64,000 bases of DNA, from NCBI RefSeq assembly GCF_021917145.1, contig NW_025813938.1:1821998-1885997 (forward strand), written 5' to 3'. This document shows, in pieces, positions 13,785-24,402 of the stretch; position 1 is the first letter of the stretch, and every line of letters starts with the position of its first letter. Under the pieces are notes generated by a model. The model did not search any database and had not been told where the DNA came from. It was given only the letters and a program-made list of their open reading frames with translations. The DNA comes from Hypomesus transpacificus. Taxonomy: Eukaryota > Chordata > Actinopteri > Osmeriformes > Osmeridae. The translations under genes and the position numbers were made by a program.

Positions 13785-14776
13785 TCAGGGATGGAGAAAG
13801 GATTTACAGAGCATCTCGTCTTTAGTCACATTACTGTGAATGATTTGAGCAGTTCCCCTGACCTCTGTGTGAATGCTTGTGCCCAGGGTCCCAGCTATAG
13901 AGGAGGGTAATTACAGCTCACCAGCTGGATTCAGGAAGGAGGGGGGCTTGAACTGAGCGAGGTGGCGAGAATGTGTACAGAGAGAGTTCTGGAAGCTCCT
14001 CTCATCCTCGTGTGCGTGGCTGTGCGTGTGCGCGTGGCTGTGCGTGTGTGTGTGTGGCTGTGCGTGTGTGTGTGGCTGTGCGTGGCTGTGCGTGTGTGTG
14101 TGTGGCTGTGCGTGTGTGTGTGGCTGTGCGTGTGTCTGTGGCTGTGGGTGTGTGTGTGGCTGTGCGTGTGTAGCGCTGATATACCCATGACATGTGTTTC
14201 TCTTCCTCCCTCTTATGGTGATCAGAGTGTGATTATGATTCTGGTGAGTGGGGGGGCCTCGCGCCCCCCAGAAGTGCATCCTGTCCCCCGTCCCCCATCC
14301 TCCCTGCCCCCCCCAGAGTGGTGTGCCTCTGTGTGCAATGCATGCTAGGCCCCTCCCATCCCCTCCCACACAGGAAACAAAAACCATTTCATTTGTTTCC
14401 TGCTGCAATTAATTCAAAATTGGCCCTATTATTTATATCTATACATCTATATCAATATAGAAATGTAGATACAGACTGCCTGAATAGTATTGAATAGTAT
14501 TTATTGTTATAATGCTGCTTCTGTTATAATGCATCCAGTGCTAGTTGGTTTGAAGAGTGCTGGGAGTGAGTGTGCTGTGTTTCCTGCTTCCGGAAGTTGC
14601 TGCGTGTGTGTAACGCCTGTTTCCTTCCCCCAGGGAAAGAGTACGAGGGCTACCAGCCACACTGGTTCCACAAGAGGAGGGACTCTATCACTGGGGAGAC
14701 TAACTTTGTGTATAAGGGAGGCTACTGGGAGTCCAAGGACAGGCAGGACTGGAGTATGTGTCCAGTCATCTTCTAA
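6094..14776 (+). CDS. osbp2: Oxysterol-binding protein 2 (3' portion, 12 exons)
   Basis: Lipid transfer protein that binds sterols and phosphoinositides at contacts between the ER and other membranes. Exons: 6094-6344, 7923-8109, 9231-9354, 9736-9796, 10480-10632, 10840-11082, 11185-11305, 11447-11550, 12126-12221, 12809-12993, 13303-13523 and 14634-14776 (stop TAA). All phases join correctly. The first exon enters mid-codon, so the N-terminus with the PH domain is outside the window. Visible in order: a coiled region ([18 protein letters not shown]), an ER-targeting FFAT motif EFFDAMED in exon 3, then the complete OSBP-related domain with [20 protein letters not shown], the signature [13 protein letters not shown] across exons 6 and 7, and [19 protein letters not shown] prefer OSBP2 over OSBP because of [23 protein letters not shown] and KQKTVYQTL; the FFAT spelling EFFDAMED is closer to OSBP. 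The neighbours ccdc117 and tcn2 agree with OSBP2 synteny at human 22q12. Confidence 0.93.
7625..7918. repeat. About 41-bp minisatellite touching an osbp2 splice acceptor
   Basis: About seven copies of a unit containing ctcatgcctgcccgctgtac followed by acgcgtgtgtgtgttcc. The last copy runs directly into the acceptor of the osbp2 exon at 7923, so the repeat unit itself supplies the sequence before the AG. Confidence 0.9.
8150..9210. repeat. 21-bp minisatellite filling an osbp2 intron
   Basis: About 50 copies of a 21-bp pyrimidine unit (core cctccctgtctctcca, with cca/cta and ccc/tct variants) occupy nearly the whole intron between exons ending at 8109 and starting at 9231. The unit length is a multiple of three and lacks stops, which gives open frames of several hundred codons on both strands. 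They are repeat artefacts. Confidence 0.95.
9630..9664. repeat. CA microsatellite
   Basis: Pure (CA)n tract in the osbp2 intron between exons 3 and 4. Confidence 0.9.
9945..10081. repeat. CA/CAGA compound microsatellite
   Basis: Alternating blocks of (CA)n and cagaca between osbp2 exons 4 and 5. Confidence 0.9.
11553..11800. repeat. Pyrimidine-rich tandem repeat
   Basis: Tandem ctcccctcctcccttcctc-like units lie between osbp2 exons 8 and 9. No coding content is visible. Confidence 0.85.
12475..12790. repeat. Pyrimidine-rich tandem repeat
   Basis: About 20-bp units of tcctctcgctcctctctccc run up to the acceptor of the osbp2 exon at 12809. Confidence 0.85.
13005..13203. repeat. 20-bp minisatellite just after an osbp2 donor
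   Basis: About ten copies of cagcaccctgtcttacacca begin a few bases after the exon ending at 12993. Each unit carries a ccacag trinucleotide context that resembles a weak 3' splice site. Confidence 0.9.
13735..13782. repeat. GA microsatellite
   Basis: (GA)n tract in the last intron of osbp2. Confidence 0.9.
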
Positions 14777-14944
14777 CTACACATCAGCTGTCAGAGTCGT
14801 CCGTAGACGCCCTGCCCCCTCCTCCAGCCCCCCAGCCCCCTCTCTCGGAGGAAGATTGATGCCTCTGGACCATCTTACAGTTTGTGCGGACTTCCTTGTG
14901 CATGGGACTGTGTACCATGTCACACACACACAGTACATCCTCGC

Positions 14945-14978
<34 letters not shown>

Positions 14979-15024
14979 CATCCTCGCTTACACACACACA
15001 CACACACACACAGTACATCCTCGC

Positions 15025-15056
<32 letters not shown>

Positions 15057-18000
15057 CATCCTCGCTTACACACACACACACTGTACATCCTCCTCGTTTC
15101 CTATCCAGCTGAAGGATAGTGTCTCTACACACCCTGCTTGGTGAGGCTGTACTCCAGCTGTGAGTGTGTAACCATAGAAACAACCCCCCCCCCCCTCTTC
15201 TTGCAAGCTTCCAAAACCAGGTGTTCCACAAAGGTTTCCCACAATGCACTGTTCTTCTCTGGATACCTTGTGTGTCTGATCACATGTGAATCCCTGTTCT
15301 TCTCCTCGTAGGAAGCGCAGGTCTGTGTCTGTCACTGCACAGATACTGGCTTGTAGTTGAAGACGGACATGAAAAGTCTTGATTAGATCATTAGATGTGC
15401 GTTTTCATCTGTTGGTTATTATTCTGTAGGATTGTAGAATGTGCCGGAAGGAGCAGGTTCCAAAGAGTGATCTAGAGCTGTCCCTGGAAAACGCTTCAAG
15501 TGCCCTCGTAACTGTGTCCCGGCGGCAGAGCTAGCGGCGGTCACTTCCTGTCGGCTCCTCCGCGCTTCCTGTCCACAGCTGAGCCTGACGTCGTCACGGT
15601 AACCGATGACAGCACTTTTCGTCGCCACGGCAACTTTTGTTGTCCCATTAAAAACAAACGTTCGATCTTCTGACCCTTTTAAAGCCCTCACAGTTCATAT
15701 AACTGTTAACTGTCCAGGAAGTTACATAACACAGTCCACACAAACTACATTCTGCAACTAAGCCGTGTGTCCCATCCGGTACTGCATGTTGACATCCAGA
15801 CACAAACACTCTCAGCCAGGTGAGGACTGGGTCTCATACAGGTGAGCATCGAGAGTAGCATCCTCAGTCATAACTAATCAAGCTGGTGTCGAGACAGGTG
15901 TGTGAGGTCAGAAGGTTTCCTGGGTACAGTCGAGGATCAACGTGTGATATATATCCAACCTAGGGGATGGATTCTCCTGGGTAGTGGAGGGGGGACTCCC
16001 AAACAAGGCACCACTCTGCCGTTAGACCGCCAGCTTCTGATCCAGGACCAGTCCAAGCTCAGGCATAGCATCAATCCACTGCTCTTGAGCAGGTCACAAA
16101 CTGACCCCAGGACAGCTCATGGAACTCTCTCGTCTTTTAAGGACTGAGAAGTAAGGGAAAGGAGACTCCTGACTTGTGTGTGTGTGTTAGCTTTTGAAAA
16201 CGTGTAAGTAGGTTTTTATAATTGCTGTTAGGAATGTAGAATTTTTTTGCCAGGTGGTACTGTATCCGCCTTCTAGAAGTTTGTGTGAAGATTTTTTTGT
16301 AATAACAAAATAATAACAAATAATAATAATACAATTATACATTAGAGTGATCATAATAATAATCTTATTGCTAAGTTTGAATCTGTATGAATCTGAAGTT
16401 TTAAGGACCTGAAAATATACTTTAATTGTACCTCTTTATCCAAATTGACCTCCTGTAAGTTTGATTTCAGATTCAATGTTTTATATCAAATGGAACTGAC
16501 TTACTGAAAATCTTTTTTTAATACAAAGTTCTTGCTAGCTACAAAGGTCGCGTTTTGACTGGTTCCGCTACCTGCTAGCTTCGGATACACCCTGCTGTGA
16601 CCCTGATGTAACTAATCAGGTTGCTGTGGTTGGCGTGCTGTAGAAGATGAGCTCCTTACTGTCATCTTCATATCTGAGTTAGAACTGCACGGAGAAGACC
16701 GGTGGCTGAGCCGTAGATCCGAACGACACGCGCTAACGGTGAATGTACGATATTCTCCCTTAAAAACTATTTTACGGTGTGTTAGTGTTTTTCAGTACAG
16801 CGTTCTCTTTTGCTCATTTATCAAAGCCCGGATCCTAGAAATAGTCTAGGAATAGGCGAGTGAGTGGGTATTCCAGGTACATTTTAATCCAGCAAACTCT
16901 TAATTAACCAATATCCATGCATCGTTGACTATCAACATATTGATACTCACAAAGACACCCGTACAACAATTTACAAGCACATGCCTGAGTAGCGCATATA
17001 GGAAGACTAGTAGACCTAGCTTGTGACTGAAACATATCAGATATTAGGGTGGTTTATTTTTGCTATTATTGTAAATGAGTCATCATTGTACTGATAATCC
17101 TATACCATCATGGGCAGTATTGCAGGGTGATAAACGTGGTGTTAAAGCGTGAGGAAACATAAAATGGTAACGGTTTATTTCTCAATGATCAACTGTTTTA
17201 GAGATTTACTTTAATATTTTGGGTTTGAAATAGAATGATTTTATATATTAATATACCTATATTTAGATGGATGAATAATAATAAATAAATACAAATGTCA
17301 ATCCACTGAATGAACATCCAAATAACTACTGACCTCTGCTGGCTGGAGCCCTTTAGAGGAGTAGAGAAGACAAGACGTTGAGATGGCGAGAGGCCGCTAT
17401 GGTGAATGTGAGATTGATCTGTCGCAATAAGAGTGAAGACAATGTGTTCTTTTCTAACTCGTTTGTCTTCTAAACGGAAGGCGGTTTCTGCAGAAAGGGA
17501 TTACACCAAGCCAAGTATCTGTGGAGCTAGAATCTTACTGTACGGAGACTTGAACTGTCTTCAATATGAAAGGCTGATCCAATTTTTTTTTCTTCCTCTA
17601 TCTCTCATTTCATCTCACCAAACACTTAATCAAGCATGGTTTTATTTAGCTTTAAAATGATCGCTTTTGTATTTTATTTTCTTCTCACGAGTGCCATGGT
17701 TATTCTTTCACGCCTCCTAAGTGCATGCACGCTCAATGACTTCCGTGTACGACCTGTGGTTTCCTTTCAGTCTTTGCTGATTGGTTCCTCTATAGCAGGG
17801 ATATGATGAAGACTTGGGAGGTTAAACCTTCCATGTCTGAGTTGCTCCTCTGGACTCCTCCGGCCTAGACAGCCTCCAGGTACACTTTGACCAGTTTTTG
17901 ACGGCAGGTGGGGAAGCCGGCCGGGTACCCGTGGTGTCGGACCGGTAGGCCTACCACACACACAAACACACTCACAAGTACCTTTGTTCAGGTGTAACTG

Positions 18001-18130
18001 CAGCTTCTCTAACGGAAGCTGTACTTCTTTTATAATAGTTTTCTCTCCCTTAATTTATATGTATGTAACATTGTCTTCAAAAGCAAGACGTAATGACACA
18101 AAATAAATAATAAAGTTGTTTCTGTTAACT
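14777..18130 (+). other. osbp2: osbp2 3' UTR and polyadenylation region
   Basis: After the osbp2 stop codon no further exon is visible for 3.3 kb. A compound CA repeat (units of about 40 bp containing agtacatcctcgcttacac) lies at 14930-15090. From about 16.2 kb the DNA becomes AT-rich, as long UTRs often do. AATAAA hexamers at 18102-18107 and 18109-18114 are the best polyadenylation signals before the next gene. A shorter transcript cannot be excluded. Confidence 0.55.
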
Positions 18131-19092
18131 GGATTTGTGTCAGTCTTGTGCTTTTGGTAGCCAACTTAATTACTTGAATAGTTTAAGGTTAATTACTTTG
18201 ATGGGTATTTAAGAAATTGCGCCCCCAGGTAGGTAATGAAAAACATTCTCATTAAATGTGATGAATATTTACATATTGGACAAACTATTATGAACAGCAT
18301 TGCAAGAGGGTTTTGTTGAGTCAGCATATTGTCCTACATCCCGCCGTGGTGACGGGCGCCCCCGCGGGCAGACAGAGCCATTTGGCTTTTGCTGGAACGA
18401 GCGCTGTTTGTGCGTTGCCTAGAAACCCAACCACTGCTCCTGTCAATCAAGACTCTCCTGCAGTTGCTGTACTAAGGACCTGTCGGTATTCCCAAATTGC
18501 ATAATTGGTCGGTAAGTAAGTGAAAGTCTAGCTACGCGTCAACACACCTCATCGGAAGAGAGTGCCGGTGAACGTTTTTAATAACTTTTTTTGATCGACT
18601 ACTCGATCCTTAAATTTAAACATGAAGAAATAGCTTGGTGTCTTTTGCACAGTTGTGTATTTGGGGTTTAGGAATATTTTTGACAGGTGCTTGCAGTGTT
18701 CTTGATGGTGAATACAGTAAATACAATTCCTTTGATAATAACATTTTCTTCCCTCTTCTGTCCTTTTGAAGACAGACAACAGTCAACAGTTAACATTAAT
18801 TTAATCGCACGAGTCAAGGTGATGCCTAAATATGTTTGTTATTTCAATAAAGTAATACTTTCCAGTTCTTCAAAAAGTACATTTGAACTACAAACAGTTC
18901 TAAAGCTCACACAGGAATGCAAGGTTGCTTTATGAGCAGGGTCTTTCTCCAGCCAAGCCCACCAGAAAGTACGGTTTAGCTCATGTATCCAAGGCAACAC
19001 CAACCCCCACTCCTCACCCATGCTGGTCAAAGACCCGCGTTTAGCCCTGGGGTATAATGGCACATCTTCTATCTCTTTTCCAGTCCCGGGAG
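18131..19092 (+). promoter_or_regulatory. Intergenic region and probable promoter of the coiled-coil gene
   Basis: About 960 bases separate the osbp2 polyadenylation signals from the next start codon. No exon or clear TATA box is visible. The first exon of the downstream gene probably lies in the last few hundred bases. Confidence 0.4.
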
Positions 19093-22000
19093 ATGGAGGA
19101 TGGGAAAGGTGACGGTGGACAGAGAGAGTCGGAAGACACAGACGAGCTTCTCTTTACCGGTCAGACATTCTCCACACGGGTATCGGCGTCCTCGCTTGTT
19201 GTGTTCTGTCTCTGTCAAACGCTTCGATTACTTCTCCGTTTCCGTTCAGATTTGGAGGACGAGAGCGGTGTATTTGGACAGCCATCCCCTCTGAAACTGG
19301 ATCACTGCGACCTGCTCCTGGACGCGATAGACGCGCAGCTGAGCCGACTGCAGGTCAGTATGAGTTTCTTCTTCTAGTGAATGAATGAATGAATGAAACC
19401 TTTATTGCCCCGAGGGGAATTTGTTCTGCACCAAGAGCTTGAAACGGATACATTCAACACTGCAGACAGGACAGTGGACATAACACAATTATTAAAAAAG
19501 CACAGCGAGACGCAAAAATGCAAGAATAAAATAATACAAAGTACAAATGAAGGCCTCACAGAATAACTTTAAAAAGTCAGCGGTCCAGTACACAGTAAAG
19601 TGCACATAGTGCCAGAAAGGATAAAAGGGTTAAATGATAAAGAAGGATAACAAGTGCAGTGTTTCCCTACCCTGGTCCTCGAGTATGGAAGCAAATCGGT
19701 GACAATATTTTCAATTTTAAAAGGAATTGAATACCTACTATTGAAATAGAAACACCACCAAATTTGTTTGTTTTGAATTCGCCTCTTTAAAATTGAAATA
19801 TGAATATATTTTAACGTAAAAAAAAATCTGATACCAAAAATAGTCTGAAATGGAGTGGAAAAGGTTGAGAATGGCTGACCAAGAAAACGCAGGACAGTGG
19901 GTACTGAGGACCAGGTTTGAGGAAGGCTGATCTAGAAACATGTACTTCCTTATATTGAAGTCTCCTTAACCATGTTGGTTTATTGATTTTAAATGTTCGC
20001 AGGTACAGAACCACAAACATGACATCAGAAGTGCTGGTATGTCAGACTGATTTGGAATAGTTTAGTCTGTATGATTAGTCCAGCATTATCAGAATACGTC
20101 AAATGACGTTATCATTACCCTCCTATTCATGTTACCAGAGCTGAGCAGGAGCCAATCGGAGAGCAGGGATACTGGACTGGGAAGTACCATAACAACTAAC
20201 AACACCCCCGTCTCCTGTGTCGACTTGGTACCTTCCTGTATCAAGGACCAATCCATAGGTGAGAAAAGGGTCTGTCGCTCCCAGATTAAGAAATGACAGT
20301 TGTTTGGTCAGGTGACAGTTGTTGGATCTCTTGCGTTTCACTCTTCTCTGTCTCCCTCCAGGTCTGGTTACTCAAGCTCCCAGCTGCAGTAGTGGAACAG
20401 GGGTTGTGAGCGACGGACCGTCCAGTGTGGAACCTGATGGAACCGGGGAGAACATGTACCAGGCTCCGAGAACCAGACTTCTAGCAGGTACTGCAGGGTT
20501 CCACTCAGAACCCATGCTGGATCTGACCTCTGATAGGCTGTCTAAGAAGCAGGTGATTCAGGATGAGAAGGGGCGTTATTCGAACAGTATGTCAGTGATC
20601 CGAGTCAAAGGACGGCGTGTATTTACCAGGCACAGTGCAAAGTAACCAAACGTCAGTTATAACAAGGGAACTAAATCACGCTGAATTTCAGCGAATCACA
20701 ACATTCACGGCAGCCACTTCCTGTTTCCTCCCCCAGGAGTTCCTGTGTTGAGTTTCGATACCGTGACCATTGACAGCGACCTTGACTCTGTGCGCACAGA
20801 GAGCATACAACAACACATCAGACCAAGTAAAACAAACAATTGTGAATTAGATGAGTTATCAAGTTCAGTCTGACCAAAGATCATAAATGCCACCTGCTGT
20901 GTGTCATCCTAGGATGCAGGTCAGTCATTCAGTCAGTGGGGAGAATGGACGGCCTGTACTCTGAGCAGAGTGACAACGACACGTCTCCTAGCACACCAGG
21001 TAAGACTCTCAGTACCAGGAAGATCGATGATCTTTGACCCTGACCGCCAGACTGGGCTTCTGCTACCTCTGCTCTCTGCTTGTGATGGCAGGTCATGCAG
21101 TGCTGACAGCCAGCCATGGAAGGGAGGCCAGGAGGAGTCTGCCTGGCCGCAAACATCATCCCAGCAGGAGAAACACTCCCAGAAACACTCCCAGAAACAC
21201 TCCCAGAAACACTCCCAGGTAACATGATGCTGCTCACACTGGGCTGTGTGGCTCACCTTTTCTGGTGTGATGATATTCAGTCGGTGACCGAGGAAAGATG
21301 ATCAATAAAAAGGATTGTCCAGGTGTTTGTTAGCGCGTCCTTGGTCCTGTCCTCATCCCGTCACTTGCCGTCTGTGTGGTGGAAGGTACGTGGGTGATGA
21401 GGATGATGACGAGGATGATGAAGACACGGATGTCAGTGTTCGCTGGCGGAGGAGGAGACGAAGGGATGACAGGTCGGAGGAGCTAGCCAAGCTCCGACAG
21501 GTGAACACAGTCACACGTCCTAAACACACCAGGTGAACACAGTCACACGTCCTAAACACACCAGGTGAACACAGTCACACGTCCTAAACACACCAGGTAA
21601 ACACAGTCACACGTCCTCAACACACCAGGTGAACACAGTCACACATCCTAAACACACCAGGTGAACACAGTCACACGTCCTCAAACACACCAGATGAACA
21701 CAGTCACACATCCTAAACACACCAGGTGAACACAGTCACACGTCCTCAAACACACCAGGTGAACACACCAGGTGAACATAGTCACACGTCCTAAACACAA
21801 TGCCGTCTCTAAGCTGCAGTTGTGTTTAGCATTTCCCAGCCCGATCACACGGATCAATCCTTCGATAATCCTCCTAGTTTGTGACTGTGAAATACTGTCG
21901 TACTGTCGTGCATTGCTTTGAATAAAAGCACCGGCCAAAATGAAAATAATATCAAATGTAAAGTGTGTGTGTGTGTGTGTGTGTGTAGGACTGTGACGAG

Positions 22001-22714
22001 GAGGAGGAGAGACTGAGGTTGAAGAGAGCTCAGCTGTGTGAGATGGAACAGTCTCTCACTGACCTTCAACACAAACGGGAGGTACGTCGTAACGTGCGAT
22101 GAGTGCGTTACTCATCATGTTATTAACTTTGTTACCAACATGACACTGTATCTCTCTCTCCTGTGTCCCCGCCCCTGCACGACAACCACCCTATCCTGCC
22201 CGACCTCTCATCCTCGTATCCCAGCATGCCTTGCAGGAGCTGGAGCAGCTGCGATTGGAGGAGGTGAGGGTGGCTGTGAGCAGAGAGAGAGACGTAAGTC
22301 TAGAGAGGGTATCACACACCGTCCTCCACTCAACACACTTTAGTCTAATCAGAATGTTGGAGTATAACCCTTTTTACCAGCAGTGCCTCACAAGGCTTCA
22401 CATACGCCCACATAACTGCCCCTCAGCCAACCTAAACTGTCAGTTCCCATATGCCGCGCTGACAGTGTCCTCTCTGTTTCTCCCTGTAGAACCTGAGGCT
22501 TTCAGGGGTGAGCGTGTCTCTGCTGGAGAGAGAGGAGATGGAGAGGCAGCTGGACGGAGCCAAGACTGAGCTCTTTACAGAGCAGCGTAGATCAAGGATC
22601 AGACTGGACTCTTTACAAGAGGTAGCGTAGAACCACCGTCCTTAGAGAAGACCTTAGAACACAGCAGAGGATGGATTACCTACTGCTTCTGCTTGAATAC
22701 TTCAATAAGTGTTT

Positions 22715-22757
<43 letters not shown>

Positions 22758-24352
22758 CGGAGCAGCAGCTGGAAGAGGCTCGTGAGGAGCTCCAGCGTGT
22801 GAAGGAGGAGGAGAGACTTCTGAGGAGCCGCTGTGTCAGGCTGGAGGAGGAGAGACACAGGCAGGAGGTACCCACCTCTCCTCCTCATCCACACCTCCCT
22901 CCGCTCTCCCTCTCTCTGTCTCGCCTCTCCTTCTCTCCAGTCTCTCTCGCTACCCCGGTCCCTCTCTCCTCTCCTCCCCCCAGGCTGTGCAGCTGCAGGT
23001 CAGCAGGTTGAGGAGGGAGCTGGGGGCTCTGGAGAAGATCCTAGCCCAGAAGGAGCTGCGGCTGCTGGGTCTCCAGGAGGAGCAGAGCGCCCTGGAGGAG
23101 GAGAGGGAGGGCCTGCGCGGGGAGATCCAGAGCCAGGGCGACCAGCACCTCGCCGCCCTGAGAGAGGCCCAGGAGCAAGCACTCTTCCAGGGGGTGAGTG
23201 AGGAAGGGGTGGGAGGGGGGGGGGGGTGGTACTGGGAGAACTCAGCCCAGGTGAGTCTGAGCTAGGAGATGTGAGCTGGTCTGAGGTGGAAGAGAAAGAG
23301 GTTTCATACGTGTTTGTTTAACATGTCAGCGGCGAGAACTGCAGCAGCAGAAAGAGGAGCTGGCTGTGGTCCACAAGGAAGAGGTTCAGCAGGTGAGAGA
23401 AACTGTTGGATTTAATTTAAAGGTCAAGGGATTTGAAAGACAAAATCCATGTTGTTTTTGTGGGTGAGAACTAGAGGGTTTCCACGCTGAGGGGACGGGG
23501 GTCTCTCCTGTGTCCAGGTTCAGAGGCAGGCGAAGGCGGACACAGCTACAGCTCTGCAGGAACAGGCTCGGTCTCACGCACAGCACCTTGAGGCCATGCA
23601 GACACGCATCCAGGTGAGTGGGTCACACACGGTCAACAGGGTCACACAGGGGTCATACGGGGTCACAGAGGGTCCACAGGGTCACACAGGGTCATACACG
23701 GTCACAGAGGGTCAGGCTCAAACATACGTCTGCGGGTGTTCCTAGATTAATAAACAGTGTTTCCTGTTTGTCCTCCCTCGCCCAGCTGAAGGAGGAGGAG
23801 GTGAGAGAGCTGAGGGAAGCTCTGGAGGCGCAGAAGGAGGCGGCGAGGAGGCGCGAGGAGGAGCTCCTCGCTACAGCCCAGCAGATGGTAGGCTGGGCGG
23901 CCGTCGCTCCATCCTCCCCACCTCGGTGGAGCCGGGTGGAGGTGGGTGGTGACGTGAGCCGCTGCCTGCAGGTGGAGGATGCCGTGGAGCAGCAGAGGAG
24001 GAGGGGGGAGGAGGCCGTGCAGGTGCATGCTGGGATGCTGAAGGAGCAGCACAGGGAAGCTCTGGAGAGAGCCGGGGCAGAGACAGAGAAGGAGAGGAGG
24101 CACGCTCTGACGCTGCAGAACACAGTGCTGGAGCTGCAGCAGGTGAGAACAGATATGACCCCATGACCCCACCCTGCAGAGGGTCATCACCAGGACCACA
24201 CACAGACAAACCAGTCATCTCCCACCCCCCCCTCTCTCTCTCCCTCCTCTTCCCTGTCTCTCTCCCTCCCCTTCCCTCTCTCTCTCTCTCTCTCTCTCCC
24301 CATCTGTCTCTCTCTCTCTCCCTCCCCTTCTCCCCTTCTCCCCTTCTCCCCT

Positions 24353-24402
<50 letters not shown>

